64,000 bases of DNA from Vibrio gangliei (GCF_026001925.1 NZ_AP021869.1:992001-1056000), one strand, 5' to 3'; positions 9,598 through 19,762 are shown, counted from the first letter of the stretch. The notes: generated by a model from the letters alone, not told the origin. Numbers and translations: made by a program.

Positions 9598-11778
9598 ATG
9601 AAAAAAGTACTACTGTTCCTTTCTGTTCCTATTGCTGCCATCGTGATTGCGATTTTAGCTCTAGTTCTATTTGTCAACCCAAATCAATTTAAACCGCTCA
9701 TTATCGAACAAGCTAAAGCACAAACAGGCTTTGACTTGGTGATTGATGGCGACATTTCGTGGAGTTTCTTCCCGCACCTCGGTTTTTCTATTGGTCAAAC
9801 GCAAGTATTGAACCCAAGTAAAGACTTTAAACAGCAGCAGGTGGTCAAATTTGACGAAGCGGCTTTAGATGTTTCCGTTCTTCCTTTACTTGAGAGTCAG
9901 CTCAATATTGGTAACGTGACATTGAGTGGCGCAGATATCTTTATCCAGAAATTAAAAGATGGTCGCTCGAACCTCGATATCGTCAAAAAGTCAGCTGAGC
10001 AGCAAGCCGCTCAAGATTCAGAACAGTTAGCACAAACTGAGAATGGTGAGCCTGTTACACCGGCGGCTGAAAGCAGATGGAAAGTTAACTTAGCTGGTAT
10101 CACGGTTAATAATGCTAAATTAGTAATGTTAGATGACAGTGTTGGATCTAACTTAACGCTTTCTGATGTGAATTTCTCTCTTTCTGAGTTTAGCTTTGAT
10201 GAATGGAGTAACGCTGAGTTCAATATCACAGGCCAGAATAATCAACAGCATTTTTCGGCGGCGGGTAAAACAGAATTTAAAGTCTCTCAAGATTTGGCTG
10301 ACTATCAGCTGAGAAATACGGATGTACAGGCTAAATTCAAAGATCCTTCTACTGATATTCAAAATGCGACATTGAAATTAGATACCTTCCAATTTGACAC
10401 AGCGAATAACATGGCTGTGACGGTGAAAGGTAAAGTTGCGGATATGAATCTCGATATTAAACAATCGGCTACGCTGGCAGTGAATAAAGCTATCACTTTG
10501 GTGAAGCTTAATAATATGACTGTCAGTGGTAAGGTTGATGGCAAAGCTTTACCTTTGAACCCATTAAATATAGAGATGGCCTCTGATGTGAGTTTTGATT
10601 TATCTAAGCAGTATTTAGATGTGGTATTGAAAAAATTAGCGGCGAATGATTTGCAATTTGATGGTTCTGCCCAAGTGAGTCTTGCATCTAGTATTCCTAA
10701 GATAGTATTTGATATTCACAGTCCTGAAATTAATGTTGATAACTTACTGAAACAGATGGAAGGTGACGCTAAATCCGCTGCGGGAAATACAACGTCTTCT
10801 GAATCGGGGAAAGCGGCGGCGACTACTGCTAAAGCGACCACTGAGATAGAGCCGGATTTGAGTGCTACTAAGGATTTAGACGTAACAGGTAAGGTCACCA
10901 TTGATAAATTGACGGCAAGCAATGCCAAAATGCAAAACGTACAGACCCAATTTAAAGTTAATCGTGGTGTGATTGATTTGCAGAAATTTGCCGCTAATTT
11001 GTACCAAGGTTCTGTACTGGCGAATGCAAAAATTGATGCCCGCCAGACAACGCCAACATATAGCGTCCATAAAGAAATTAAAGGTGTACAAGTTCAACCT
11101 ATGCTTACCGATGTTGCGCAATTGGATTTTATCGCGGGCACAGGAAACATCACCGCTGACCTGAATGGTAAAAGCTTGATTGTGGATAAAGCCAAGCAAA
11201 ATCTTGCTGGTGTTGTGAAAATCAATTTTGCTGATGGGGCGTTATATGGTGTGAACGTGGCGCATGAAGTTCGCTCGGTTCAAGCAATATTTAAAGGGCA
11301 AAAAGCCGCGGCAGATACGACTAAGAAAACCGATTTTAGTGCATTGACGGCAACACTGAATTTATCCAAAGGGGTGATGAAAACCGACAACCTTGCGGTT
11401 AAATCTCCACTATTACGTGTCTTAGGAAACGGACAAGCTAACTATGTGAATGAAACGGTCGATTTCTTAGTGAAAGCGTCGATTGTAGGGACTTTAAAAG
11501 GTCAAGAAGGTAAAGAAACCGAAGAACTTAAAAATATTACCTTACCAATTCGCATTAAAGGGAGCTGGGCTGAACCTAAAATTGTACCTGACTTCAACGC
11601 AGCGTTAGATGATCAAACTAAGCAAAAAGTACAGGCAGAAGTAGATCGAGCTAAAGAAAAAGCGCAAAAAGAAGTCGATAGAGGATTAGACAAATTGCTT
11701 GGTGATGATGATTCCAAAGAAAAGGATGATGTCAAAAAAGCCGCTGGTGATTTGTTAAATAACCTATTCAAAAAATAG
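9598..11778 (+). CDS. asmA: AsmA family protein
   Basis: Large inner-membrane-anchored periplasmic protein of the AsmA family, whose members influence outer-membrane lipid transport and assembly. One hydrophobic segment occupies about residues 3-25, followed by the family start LVLFVNPNQFKPLI and then a beta-rich repetitive body with many VDGK and LNGKS turns. Residues about 385-410 form a serine-, alanine- and threonine-rich linker. The C-terminus (about 680-726) is a charged, lysine-rich helix ending in LLNNLFKK. At 726 residues it is longer than E. coli AsmA (617). Position after dcd matches E. coli, where asmA is also next to dcd and udk. The exact biochemical role of the family is only partly settled. 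Confidence 0.9.
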   Translation: MKKVLLFLSVPIAAIVIAILALVLFVNPNQFKPLIIEQAKAQTGFDLVIDGDISWSFFPHLGFSIGQTQVLNPSKDFKQQQVVKFDEAALDVSVLPLLESQLNIGNVTLSGADIFIQKLKDGRSNLDIVKKSAEQQAAQDSEQLAQTENGEPVTPAAESRWKVNLAGITVNNAKLVMLDDSVGSNLTLSDVNFSLSEFSFDEWSNAEFNITGQNNQQHFSAAGKTEFKVSQDLADYQLRNTDVQAKFKDPSTDIQNATLKLDTFQFDTANNMAVTVKGKVADMNLDIKQSATLAVNKAITLVKLNNMTVSGKVDGKALPLNPLNIEMASDVSFDLSKQYLDVVLKKLAANDLQFDGSAQVSLASSIPKIVFDIHSPEINVDNLLKQMEGDAKSAAGNTTSSESGKAAATTAKATTEIEPDLSATKDLDVTGKVTIDKLTASNAKMQNVQTQFKVNRGVIDLQKFAANLYQGSVLANAKIDARQTTPTYSVHKEIKGVQVQPMLTDVAQLDFIAGTGNITADLNGKSLIVDKAKQNLAGVVKINFADGALYGVNVAHEVRSVQAIFKGQKAAADTTKKTDFSALTATLNLSKGVMKTDNLAVKSPLLRVLGNGQANYVNETVDFLVKASIVGTLKGQEGKETEELKNITLPIRIKGSWAEPKIVPDFNAALDDQTKQKVQAEVDRAKEKAQKEVDRGLDKLLGDDDSKEKDDVKKAAGDLLNNLFKK

Positions 11779-11797
11779 TTAACGGTTAACTCGGATT

Positions 11798-11833
11798 AAG
11801 CAGCTTGAGGTGAGGACCTTAAGCTGCTTTTTT
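11798..11833. terminator. Terminator between asmA and btuR
   Basis: AAGCAGCTT (11798-11806) pairs with AAGCTGCTT (11821-11829), with extra pairing of AGGT/ACCT inside and a T run after it on the + strand. It sits between convergent genes. Confidence 0.8.
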
Positions 11834-11845
11834 ATGGGGCAATGA

Positions 11846-12445
11846 TTACCAATCAATCCCTTTACGCGCTTTTAAACCGGCCTCAAAGCCGTGTTTAACG
11901 TTGCGTACTTCTGAAACGGTATCAGCCATTTCTAACAAAGTGCGATGCGCTGCACGGCCTGTGATGATGACAGACTGTTCAGAGGGGCGGTTTTCTAGTG
12001 TTTGAACAATCTCTTCAAGCTCAATATAGCCATAGGTGACCATGTAGGTCAGTTCATCAAGCAGAATCACATCAATTGAATCATCACTTAATAGTGTTTT
12101 GCATTGTTGCCATACTTTCTGCGCAGCAAGGGTATCTTTTTGCTTATCTTGAGTTTCCCATGTAAAGCCGGTTGCCATAACATGAAAGGTCACGCCTAAT
12201 TTTTCCAGTAGATTCTTTTCACCATTATCCCAAGTTCCTTTGATAAATTGAGCGACAGCGCATGTCTGTCCGTGCCCAAGCGCTCGGGTAATCATACCAA
12301 AGCCTGATGTGGTTTTTCCCTTACCATTGCCGGTGATCACAAGTAAAAGGCCACGTTCTTCCTGTGCTGCATCGATACGTTGATCAACCTGCTGTTTTAG
12401 TTTCTGCTGGCGTTGCTGGTGCTTATCCTGTTTTTGTTCTGACAT
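11846..12445 (-). CDS. btuR: Corrinoid adenosyltransferase BtuR/CobO
   Basis: Adds the 5'-deoxyadenosyl group from ATP to cobalamin, giving coenzyme B12. The P-loop ITGNGKGKTTSG falls at about residues 37-48 and is followed by family stretches QFIKGTW, LLDELTYMV and ITGRAAH. The start is taken as the second of two adjacent ATGs (12445) because AGGAAGA sits four to five bases upstream; this gives 199 residues, near the usual 196. An upstream in-frame ATG at 12502 falls inside a terminator hairpin and is unlikely. The gene is only 26 bases downstream of that terminator, so its own promoter must overlap it or it depends on read-through from the SulP gene. Confidence 0.95.
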   Translation of the reverse strand: MSEQKQDKHQQRQQKLKQQVDQRIDAAQEERGLLLVITGNGKGKTTSGFGMITRALGHGQTCAVAQFIKGTWDNGEKNLLEKLGVTFHVMATGFTWETQDKQKDTLAAQKVWQQCKTLLSDDSIDVILLDELTYMVTYGYIELEEIVQTLENRPSEQSVIITGRAAHRTLLEMADTVSEVRNVKHGFEAGLKARKGIDW

Positions 12446-12470
12446 CATTCTTCCTGATTGAAAGTGGGAA

Positions 12471-12508
12471 TAAAAAAAGCGCCCATCATCATAAGTGATC
12501 ATGGGCGC
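12471..12508 (-). terminator. Terminator of the SulP transporter gene
   Basis: GCGCCCAT (12479-12486) pairs with ATGGGCGC (12501-12508); on the minus strand the stem is followed by seven T. It lies between the SulP gene and btuR, both transcribed leftward. Confidence 0.85.
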
Positions 12509-12538
12509 GATTTAAAAGCAGTGATCTCAAAGCAGTGA

Positions 12539-14098
12539 TTAGTCTGACAATAAATCAGTCACGACTTTATAGCTTGGATCTTCTTTAACATTAATTTCAA
12601 CCAAGCTACCCGCCTTATGCAGAAGAGTACGACAATCTTGGCTTAAGTGGCGTAGATGCAGGGTCTTACCTAGTTTCGAGTAACGGTCAGCAACGGTTTC
12701 TATTGCTTCAATGGCAGAATGGTCCACCACTCGAGATTGAGCAAAGTCTATGATGACATCTTGCGGATCATCAAAAGCGTTGAATAATTCAGTAAAGTTA
12801 GTCGCTGAACCAAAAAAGATTGGACCATTGATTTGATAAACCTTAGATCCTTCTTCATTGATGCTTGTGATTGCATTGATGTGTTTTGCATGTTGCCACG
12901 CAAACATCAGCGCAGAAGCGACGACACCGACACCTACCGCAACGGCTAAGTCAGTTAATACAGTTACAACCGTTACCAAAATAATTACGAAAAAGTCTTG
13001 TTTTGGTACGCGGCGAGCGAGTTTGAAGGTTGCCCACTCAAATGTACCAATAACGACCATAAACATCACGCCAACCAGTGCCGCTAGAGGGATCATTTCA
13101 ATCCAAGTGGCAGTAAATAGGATAAAGCACAATAGCGCAATCGCCGCAGTGATGCCCGACAGACGACCACGGCCTCCTGAGTTAATGTTGATCATCGATT
13201 GACCGATCATCGCACAACCACCCATTGCCCCAAAAACGGAACAAGTTAAGTTCCCCAAACCTTGGCCGATACATTCGCGATTACCTTTACCACGAGTATT
13301 GGTCATTTCATCGACAACGGTGAGTGTAAGTAAAGATTCAATTAAGCCTATTGCCGCAATAATAAGTGCATACGGGAACACTATTTTCAGTGTTTCAAGG
13401 TTAAAAGGCACATTGGGTAAGGCAAAAGTAGGCAGTTCACCGGCAAGCGTTGAATTCATATCACCAGACATAGTGCGTAGGTAATCCACCACAGTACGGG
13501 TATCTAAATCGAGTACCTGACATAGTGCAGTCACACCAACGATGGCGACAAGAGAAGAGGGAACTGCGGTCGTTAATTTAGGTAAAAAGTGAATAATTGC
13601 CATAGTAAGGGCAACTAAACCTAGCATGATCATCATTTGGCCTTGAGGTAACCAATCCATGATGCCATTAATATCCGGTGCTTTAAATTGACCAAGTTGT
13701 GCCATAAAAATGACGATAGCAAGCCCGTTTACAAAGCCAATCATTACTGGGTGAGGGACAATACGGATAAATTTACCCAGTTTGAGTAAGCCGGCGGTAA
13801 TTTGTAGCACACCGACTAAAAGTACGGCTGCAAAAAGGTATTGCACACCGTGAACGGCTACTAGGCTGACCATGACAACCGCGGTGGCACCGGTTGCCCC
13901 TGAAATCATACCAGGACGACCGCCGAAGATAGAGGTCATCAATCCCATGATAAACGCGGCATATAAGCCGATCATTGGATCAACACCCGCAACAAAGGCA
14001 AAAGCAACGGCTTCTGGTACCAGTGCTAGAGCAACCGTTAGGCCAGATAACACATCATTTTTTACAGATTGACCAGAAACTTGTGGAAATTCGAACAT
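12539..14098 (-). CDS. SulP family anion transporter
   Basis: Inner-membrane transporter of the SLC26/SulP family, which carries sulfate, bicarbonate or other anions. The N-terminal 400 residues hold about a dozen hydrophobic segments, starting with [20 protein letters not shown], and include the signature GMISGATGA near residue 62. The C-terminal part from about residue 415 is a STAS domain ([17 protein letters not shown], then [17 protein letters not shown]). The start is taken as the ATG at 14098, MFEFPQVSG, as in Vibrio relatives; a GTG two codons earlier is possible. The substrate cannot be told from sequence. A terminator follows the gene, and an unexplained hairpin lies in its upstream region. 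Confidence 0.93.
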   Translation of the reverse strand: MFEFPQVSGQSVKNDVLSGLTVALALVPEAVAFAFVAGVDPMIGLYAAFIMGLMTSIFGGRPGMISGATGATAVVMVSLVAVHGVQYLFAAVLLVGVLQITAGLLKLGKFIRIVPHPVMIGFVNGLAIVIFMAQLGQFKAPDINGIMDWLPQGQMMIMLGLVALTMAIIHFLPKLTTAVPSSLVAIVGVTALCQVLDLDTRTVVDYLRTMSGDMNSTLAGELPTFALPNVPFNLETLKIVFPYALIIAAIGLIESLLTLTVVDEMTNTRGKGNRECIGQGLGNLTCSVFGAMGGCAMIGQSMININSGGRGRLSGITAAIALLCFILFTATWIEMIPLAALVGVMFMVVIGTFEWATFKLARRVPKQDFFVIILVTVVTVLTDLAVAVGVGVVASALMFAWQHAKHINAITSINEEGSKVYQINGPIFFGSATNFTELFNAFDDPQDVIIDFAQSRVVDHSAIEAIETVADRYSKLGKTLHLRHLSQDCRTLLHKAGSLVEINVKEDPSYKVVTDLLSD

Positions 14099-14243
14099 GA
14101 GCACTCAGTTAGATATAAAACAAATTAGCTCTAATCCTAGTAAAGTGAGTTGTTATACGCTTTGAAGGAGAAATTTAACGTTTCACTCTCAGGTATAAAA
14201 GGGTTTTAAAGATTAGAGTACGAATAATAAGGTTGGCGAATGT

Positions 14244-14279
14244 TACAGAATGGTTGAATTTTCTTCAACCTATTCTGTA
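14244..14279. repeat. Unexplained 15-bp hairpin upstream of the SulP gene
   Basis: TACAGAATGGTTGAA pairs with TTCAACCTATTCTGTA with a single bulged base and a five-base loop. It lies in the 267-base gap between rne and the SulP gene and has no T run on either side, so it is not a standard terminator. Function unknown. Confidence 0.6.
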
Positions 14280-14315
14280 TTGGGTAGATTAAGAAACCAT
14301 AAATGAAAAACAAAT

Positions 14316-14340
14316 AAAAAGGGCCACTACTGTGACCCTC
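14316..14340 (-). terminator. rne terminator
   Basis: GGGCCAC (14321-14327) pairs with GTGACCC (14332-14338), with one internal mismatch; on the minus strand a T-rich run follows. It is placed just after the rne stop codon. Confidence 0.65.
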
Positions 14341-14365
14341 TTGAAATTAAAGCTTTGGATGATAA

Positions 14366-17300
14366 TTAATCATTCAGCGTTTTCGACATGTCTGCTTTTG
14401 CTTGACTGGTTGCCGCTTGGCTACCTGCAACTTTACCTCTGAATGTCGATTCACGGAAAGGTGCTGCCACGACTGTGATGTCATTTAAAACACCGGTACC
14501 AGAAGCTTTCGCCATTGGCGCACTCACGTGCGAAGAGGCTTTCGCTGCTTTCACTTTGACCGATTTCGGTGTTTTCGCGACTTGTGCTTTTGGCGTGCTA
14601 GCGGCAACGATATCTTGCGCTGTAACGACAGCGTTATTATCAGCAACAGCTGGTGTTTCTTGAGCTGGAGCCACTACATGAGATGGCTGCATTTCAGCTT
14701 GAGGCGTATCCAAAGTAACAGGTTCGCTCACCTCGGTGATGGTTTCCTGTGCTTTCTTCGCTTCAGGCTTTTTCGGTGCTTTTTTCTTCGGAGAAGAAAC
14801 TACTGGCGTTTCTACTTTGATTTCGTCTGCTTTACTTTGAGAGGCATTTGCAGACCAAACAATGATTTTACCCATCGACATCTCAGGGAAAGCAAAACCA
14901 CCTTGTACTGAAGTCGACGTTTCTACTTCTGACTTAGATGTTTTAGCTGCTGGTTTTTCAGGCACATATTTAGGCCATACTTTACCCATTGCCATCTCAG
15001 GAGAGGCTACACCACCACTGCGTAGACGGTACGGATTAGGACGACGGTCACGTGTACGACGGCGACGCTGACCACTGGCACGTAAGTGACGTGGAGAACG
15101 GCGGTTGCGACGTTGTTGACTTTCATCTTTTCCGGTGACTTCTTTTTCTGCGATGTCAGCTTGTTTTACCGCTTCAGTCTGTTGAGTCACAGCTTCGCTT
15201 TGAGCTTGATTTGCCATCGCTTGTTTTTCAATAGCAGGGGTTTGAACCGGTGCTTCTTCTGTCGCTTGTTGGTTAACACGCACTTTCTTTTTCATCTGAC
15301 GACGTTGACGACGCTGTTTTACTTGCGTTGTTTTTTCTTCAGCAGAAGTGGTGTTTTTACCTTGTGCATCTGCGGCAATTTGTTGGCCTTGCTCCGCCAC
15401 TTTCGACGTATTCTTCGCTGGCTTTTTCTCTTGCTTAGGTTTGCGTTTTTTATCGTTACGCACTTCAGCTTGAGCTGTTGCCGTTGCTTCTACTTTATCA
15501 GCGTTTGCTGAATCGGCATTACGTGGTTTGCGGCGTTTATTGTTACGTTGATCATTACGATCGCGATTATTGCGACGACGGTTATTGTCACGCTGGTCAT
15601 TACGAGAGCGAGTGTTTTGAGCTGGCTTCGCTTCTTGCACTTGTTCTTCTTTTTCAACCTGACTACTTCCGAAGAAGAAGTTAGCGATTGCTTTGAAGAA
15701 CCCCCCCGATTTTTCTTTGCTTACTTTTTCTACTTTTGGTTGAGCTTCTGCTACTGCCGGAGTAGGGGTAGGCGCTGGGGCGCTTGATGGTGCAAAACCT
15801 TTTAATACCGGTTCCTCGATACGACGAGGTTTGATATCTGCATAGGCTGGATCTTCTGCTTCTTTAAATGCTTCTAATTTCTTCGGCATTAAATAAGACA
15901 GAATTTGATGCTCTTCGCCATCACGTAGACGAACCACTTCAAAGTGAGGTGTTTCCATGTCTGCGTTTGGCACAACAATGATATTAACGTCTTGATGTTT
16001 TTCAATGTGTTGGATTGAACGACGTTTTTCATTGAGTAAGTAAGAGGCGATAGGGACTGGAACCACCGCTAAGACTTGTGAGCTGTTGTCTTTTAGTGCT
16101 TCTTCTTCAATAAGACGAAGAACAGACAGTGCGAGTGATTCATTGTCACGGATTACACCGGTGCCAGTACAACGAGGACAAATATGATGGCTTGCTTCTG
16201 CCAGAGATGGGCTCAAGCGTTGGCGCGACATTTCTAATAGACCAAAGCGAGAAATGCGGCCGATTTGTACACGAGCACGGTCCATACGAACGGCTTCACG
16301 CATACGAGTTTCAACTTCGCGCTGATGACGGACTGGTGTCATGTCGATGAAGTCAATCACCACTAGACCACCTAAGTCACGCAGACGTAATTGACGAGCA
16401 ATCTCATCCGCCGCTTCTAGGTTGGTGTTAAGTGCGGTTTCTTCGATATCGCCGCCCTTAGTTGCACGAGCTGAGTTGATATCGATTGAGGTCAGTGCTT
16501 CAGTTGGGTCGATAACGATTGAACCACCAGACGGCAAACGAACTTCACGTTGGAACGCTGACTCAATTTGGCTTTCGATTTGATAATGGCTAAATAATGG
16601 CACATCACCGTCGTATTTCTTCACGCGAGAGACGAAATCTGGACGCACTAATTGAATATGCGCTTTAGCACGTTCAAAAATGGTATTGCTATCGATGAGG
16701 ATTTCACCAATATCACGGCGTAAATAGTCGCGAATTGCACGAACAATCACATTACTTTCTTGGTGAATCAAGAAAGGCGCAGCTTCGGTGTCAGCGGCTT
16801 CTTTAATCGCAGACCAGTGTTTAAGTAGAATATTCAAATCCCACTCAAGCTCTTCAGCGCTTTTGCCTACGCCCGCAGTACGAACAATTAAGCCCATACC
16901 TTGAGGGAGTTCAAGTGTGCTGAGTGCTGCTTTTAATTGTGTACGCTCATCACCTTCGATACGGCGAGAAATACCGCCAGCACGAGGGTTATTAGGCATT
17001 AATACAAGGTAGCTACCAGCCAGTGAGATAAAGGTGGTTAGTGCCGCACCTTTTTGACCACGTTCTTCTTTTTCAACTTGTACAATAACCTCTTGACCTT
17101 CTTTAAGAACTTCTTTGATGTTCGGACGGCCTTGGTAGGTGTAACCTGCTGGGAAGTAATCGCGGGCAATTTCTTTAAGAGGGAGGAAACCGTGACGCTC
17201 AGCACCATAGTCTACAAATGCAGCTTCTAAACTTGGTTCTACGCGTGTGATACGGCCTTTATAAATATTTGCTTTTTTAGATTCATGACCAGGACTTTCG

Positions 17301-17386
17301 ATATCTAAATCAAACAGTCGTTGACCATCAACTAATGCGACGCGCAACTCTTCTTTTTGAGTTGCGTTGATCAACATTCTTTTCAT
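14366..17386 (-). CDS. rne: Ribonuclease E
   Basis: Essential endoribonuclease and scaffold of the RNA degradosome, bound to the inner membrane. The first 500 residues are the catalytic part: an S1 domain near 39-119, metal-binding aspartates in [11 protein letters not shown] (about 303) and VVIDFIDMT (about 346), and the zinc-link CPRC near 404-407. An amphipathic membrane-anchor segment, [13 protein letters not shown], lies near 565. The tail is arginine-, proline- and alanine-rich, with [14 protein letters not shown] as in the E. coli RhlB-binding region. It is followed by two copies of a short PEM-MGK motif ([11 protein letters not shown] and [12 protein letters not shown]), like the E. 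coli ASPELASGKVW segment near the enolase site. Length is 1006 against 1061 in E. coli. It has a long leader and diverges from rluC. Confidence 0.97.
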   Translation of the reverse strand: MKRMLINATQKEELRVALVDGQRLFDLDIESPGHESKKANIYKGRITRVEPSLEAAFVDYGAERHGFLPLKEIARDYFPAGYTYQGRPNIKEVLKEGQEVIVQVEKEERGQKGAALTTFISLAGSYLVLMPNNPRAGGISRRIEGDERTQLKAALSTLELPQGMGLIVRTAGVGKSAEELEWDLNILLKHWSAIKEAADTEAAPFLIHQESNVIVRAIRDYLRRDIGEILIDSNTIFERAKAHIQLVRPDFVSRVKKYDGDVPLFSHYQIESQIESAFQREVRLPSGGSIVIDPTEALTSIDINSARATKGGDIEETALNTNLEAADEIARQLRLRDLGGLVVIDFIDMTPVRHQREVETRMREAVRMDRARVQIGRISRFGLLEMSRQRLSPSLAEASHHICPRCTGTGVIRDNESLALSVLRLIEEEALKDNSSQVLAVVPVPIASYLLNEKRRSIQHIEKHQDVNIIVVPNADMETPHFEVVRLRDGEEHQILSYLMPKKLEAFKEAEDPAYADIKPRRIEEPVLKGFAPSSAPAPTPTPAVAEAQPKVEKVSKEKSGGFFKAIANFFFGSSQVEKEEQVQEAKPAQNTRSRNDQRDNNRRRNNRDRNDQRNNKRRKPRNADSANADKVEATATAQAEVRNDKKRKPKQEKKPAKNTSKVAEQGQQIAADAQGKNTTSAEEKTTQVKQRRQRRQMKKKVRVNQQATEEAPVQTPAIEKQAMANQAQSEAVTQQTEAVKQADIAEKEVTGKDESQQRRNRRSPRHLRASGQRRRRTRDRRPNPYRLRSGGVASPEMAMGKVWPKYVPEKPAAKTSKSEVETSTSVQGGFAFPEMSMGKIIVWSANASQSKADEIKVETPVVSSPKKKAPKKPEAKKAQETITEVSEPVTLDTPQAEMQPSHVVAPAQETPAVADNNAVVTAQDIVAASTPKAQVAKTPKSVKVKAAKASSHVSAPMAKASGTGVLNDITVVAAPFRESTFRGKVAGSQAATSQAKADMSKTLND

Positions 17387-17768
17387 TTTTTAAATTCTCG
17401 TTGTTTTTCTTCGTGATAATCGCTTATCGCTTTTGTCGCATCAAAGGTGTCAGATCCCATGGCTTTGGCTTCAACCTCACGGCTGTATAGGGGATGCACT
17501 AGGACACAATAGCCACCAAACATTCATGCCATGCTAGGTAGGGAAGCCAAATGACGGCTTCAACCACAGAGAGCAAAATGGAAATGCTTGGTCCGAATTC
17601 GAGTCGGTATTACTTCTGCATTGATTACGTGAGTAGGCGATAAGTTGGTCTTCGTTCGTTGTGTCTTACGCCTAATGCTGCACAGACATCGGAAGCTTCT
17701 ACTCATTTCGCAAATGGAAGACATTAAATTTGTATGGAAAATGTTCAATACAACCATTGCAGCTGTGA

Positions 17769-17797
17769 ACTATAGCAGCGCCAAGAAATATCAGCAA
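17769..17797 (-). promoter_or_regulatory. Candidate sigma-70 promoter of rne
   Basis: On the minus strand, TTGCTG and TATAGT are separated by 17 bases. The inferred start near 17761 gives a leader of about 375 bases. Spacing and leader length both fit; direct evidence is lacking. Confidence 0.55.
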
Positions 17798-18018
17798 TCA
17801 GCTTTGCATCAAACTGGACAAATAAATAGGAAAACCTGTGATTAACTCACACTAGCTAAGGTTGATATTGATGGTTAATAATTTGACATTTGCTGATATT
17901 TCAGCCTGTTAGGTTGAAAGTTGTTGGGTTTTTAGTCATTTGCGTTTTTCTAACGGATATGGGGGATAAAATGGTGATAATAATTTTACGAATCTTGTGC
18001 CAAAGTTTAGTGTTTGAG

Positions 18019-18027
18019 TGTTAGAAT
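18019..18027 (+). promoter_or_regulatory. Extended -10 element of rluC, next to the start codon
   Basis: TGT followed by TAGAAT ends only seven bases before the rluC ATG at 18035. Transcription would begin at, or one base before, the start codon, implying a leaderless mRNA. No Shine-Dalgarno sequence is present. Confidence 0.5.
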
Positions 18028-18034
18028 ACGCGCC

Positions 18035-18979
18035 ATGACTGAGATTAAAACTGAAGTGAAATTTGTCGATATTGACGCTGATATGGCGGGACAACGAGTT
18101 GACAATTTTTTACGTAATCAATTAAAACAGATCCCTAAAAGCATGGTTTATCGAATCTTGCGCAAGGGAGAAGTGCGCGTCAATAAAAAACGCGTTAAAG
18201 CTGAATACAAGTTACAAGCGGGTGACACTGTGCGAATCCCACCAGTCCGAATTTCGGCTGAGGAATATGCCGCGCCAGTGAGTACAAAGCTAGATAAAGT
18301 GTCAGAGCTCGAAAGCTGCATAATCTTTGAAGATGACAGCATGCTGATCCTGAATAAACCATCCGGTACTGCGGTACATGGCGGCAGTGGTTTGAAATTT
18401 GGTGCAATCGAAGCCCTACGTGCATTGCGTCCGCAAGCTCGATTTTTAGAATTAGTGCATCGTATTGACCGCGATACCTCAGGTATTTTGTTGGTCGCGA
18501 AGAAACGGTCAGCATTACGTCATTTGCAAGCTCAGTTTCGCGATAAAACCGTCCAGAAGTATTACTTTGCATTGGTGATGGGAGAGTGGAAGGCGAGTTG
18601 TAAAGTGGTTAAAGCGCCATTGTTGAAAAATGAAGTCAATAGTATTGTGCGTGTTAATCCGAATGGTAAGCCTTCAGAAACCCGATACAAGGTGCTTGAG
18701 AAATTTAATCAGGCAACGTTAGTGCAAGCAAGTCCGATTACGGGGCGCACTCACCAAATTCGTGTGCATTGTCAATATACTGGCCACCCAATTGCATGGG
18801 ATGACCGTTATGGTGATCGTCGCTTTGATGCGTATACTGGGCAGGTGGGGCTTGACCGTTTATTCTTGCATGCTGCCAATATCAAGTTTATTCATCCTGC
18901 GACTGAAAAGCCGATGGATATTTCCGCACAGATGGAAGACAAACTTGAAAAGGTATTGGCAGGCTTACGTAGTCAATAG
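18035..18979 (+). CDS. rluC: 23S rRNA pseudouridine synthase RluC
   Basis: Makes pseudouridine at three sites in 23S rRNA (955, 2504 and 2580 in E. coli numbering). An S4 RNA-binding domain takes up about residues 14-80 (QRVDNFLRNQLK, ILRKGEVRVNKKR). The catalytic motif HRIDRDTSG follows near residue 145, then GRTHQIRVH near 245. The start is the ATG at 18035, MTEIKTEVKFVDID, matching relatives; the GTG at 18014 upstream overlaps the promoter element. The product is 314 residues against 319 in E. coli. It diverges from rne as in E. coli, and there is no ribosome binding site, which suggests leaderless translation. Confidence 0.96.
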   Translation: MTEIKTEVKFVDIDADMAGQRVDNFLRNQLKQIPKSMVYRILRKGEVRVNKKRVKAEYKLQAGDTVRIPPVRISAEEYAAPVSTKLDKVSELESCIIFEDDSMLILNKPSGTAVHGGSGLKFGAIEALRALRPQARFLELVHRIDRDTSGILLVAKKRSALRHLQAQFRDKTVQKYYFALVMGEWKASCKVVKAPLLKNEVNSIVRVNPNGKPSETRYKVLEKFNQATLVQASPITGRTHQIRVHCQYTGHPIAWDDRYGDRRFDAYTGQVGLDRLFLHAANIKFIHPATEKPMDISAQMEDKLEKVLAGLRSQ

Positions 18980-19054
18980 CTTACGCACTTAATAAATGGA
19001 TTCATTCAGGCTATGCAGGCATTTATCAAACGCATAGCATAGTTCTCTATCTAT

Positions 19055-19642
19055 TTATGACAGCACTTGAATGCCTTGCTGCGACAGCATGTCAACTAAG
19101 GTAATCAGCGGTAGACCAATCAATGCGTTAGGATCTTTGCCTTCTAAGCGTTCAAATAGAGCAATCCCTAGGCCTTCACTTTTGAAACTACCGGCACAAT
19201 TAAATGGTTGTTCAACGTCAACATAGTATTCAATTTGTTGGCGAGTTAAGTGGCGAAAATGCACATTAAAGCGATCAAGTCTTACATCGCATTTTTGTGT
19301 CTGGCTATTGTATAGCGCGAGCCCAGTATAGAAGGTGATGGTTTGGCCGCTGGCTTGGGTTAATTGTTCAATGGCTTTTTCACGTGTATGCGGTTTGCCG
19401 ATAATCTTATCGTCGATCACGCAGACTTGGTCGGAACCGATAATGAATTCCCGCACAGGCTGACTAGACGCGCAGGATTTCGCTTTTAACTGAGCTAAAC
19501 GCAGCACCAAGTCTTCAGCGCTTTCACCCGCAAGTGGCGTTTCATCACAACTCGGCTGTTTGGTTTCAAAAGAAAGCGAAAGTTTTTCTAATAATTGTTT
19601 TCGGTAGCTTGAAGTGGAAGCTAAAATCAATTTTGGCGTCAT
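19055..19642 (-). CDS. yceF: Maf-family nucleotide pyrophosphatase, YceF type
   Basis: Small cytoplasmic house-cleaning enzyme that hydrolyses nucleoside triphosphates, with the YceF branch known to favour m7GTP. The 195-residue product begins [17 protein letters not shown], the family signature, and has [18 protein letters not shown] near residue 34 and [12 protein letters not shown] near 67, where the aspartate is the catalytic residue. The neighbourhood, rluC on one side and yceD-rpmF-plsX on the other, matches the E. coli position of yceF and supports this paralogue over the septum-linked Maf. It is transcribed leftward, convergent with rluC and divergent from yceD. Confidence 0.93.
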   Translation of the reverse strand: MTPKLILASTSSYRKQLLEKLSLSFETKQPSCDETPLAGESAEDLVLRLAQLKAKSCASSQPVREFIIGSDQVCVIDDKIIGKPHTREKAIEQLTQASGQTITFYTGLALYNSQTQKCDVRLDRFNVHFRHLTRQQIEYYVDVEQPFNCAGSFKSEGLGIALFERLEGKDPNALIGLPLITLVDMLSQQGIQVLS

Positions 19643-19762
19643 AAACGTTTACTTTTTTATTTAGAAAATTCAGCAACACACTTTAAACTAATTGAAATTA
19701 TGCGTCATGTAGAAAGCGCATTGTAGCTCATATGAGAAAGTGTAACTTTTTTGCCTTTTTCT

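Larger units (their letters stand above)
17387..18034. other. rne leader and divergent rne-rluC promoter region
   Basis: This 648-base gap has no convincing gene. On the minus strand a candidate promoter at 17769-17797 would start an rne transcript near 17761, giving a leader of about 375 bases, close to the 361-base autoregulatory leader of E. coli rne. Hairpins are seen at 17543-17561 (GAAGCC/GGCTTC) and near 17410-17430. At the right end is the extended -10 element of rluC. Confidence 0.6.

Noticed and set aside
14475..15787. Several open frames on the + strand opposite the rne tail
   Set aside because: They are antisense shadows of the low-complexity rne 3' half and have no ribosome site or family features.
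17837..17851. TGTGATTAACTCACA as a CRP site near rne
   Set aside because: The arms are perfect but the spacer is five bases instead of six; binding by CRP is unlikely.
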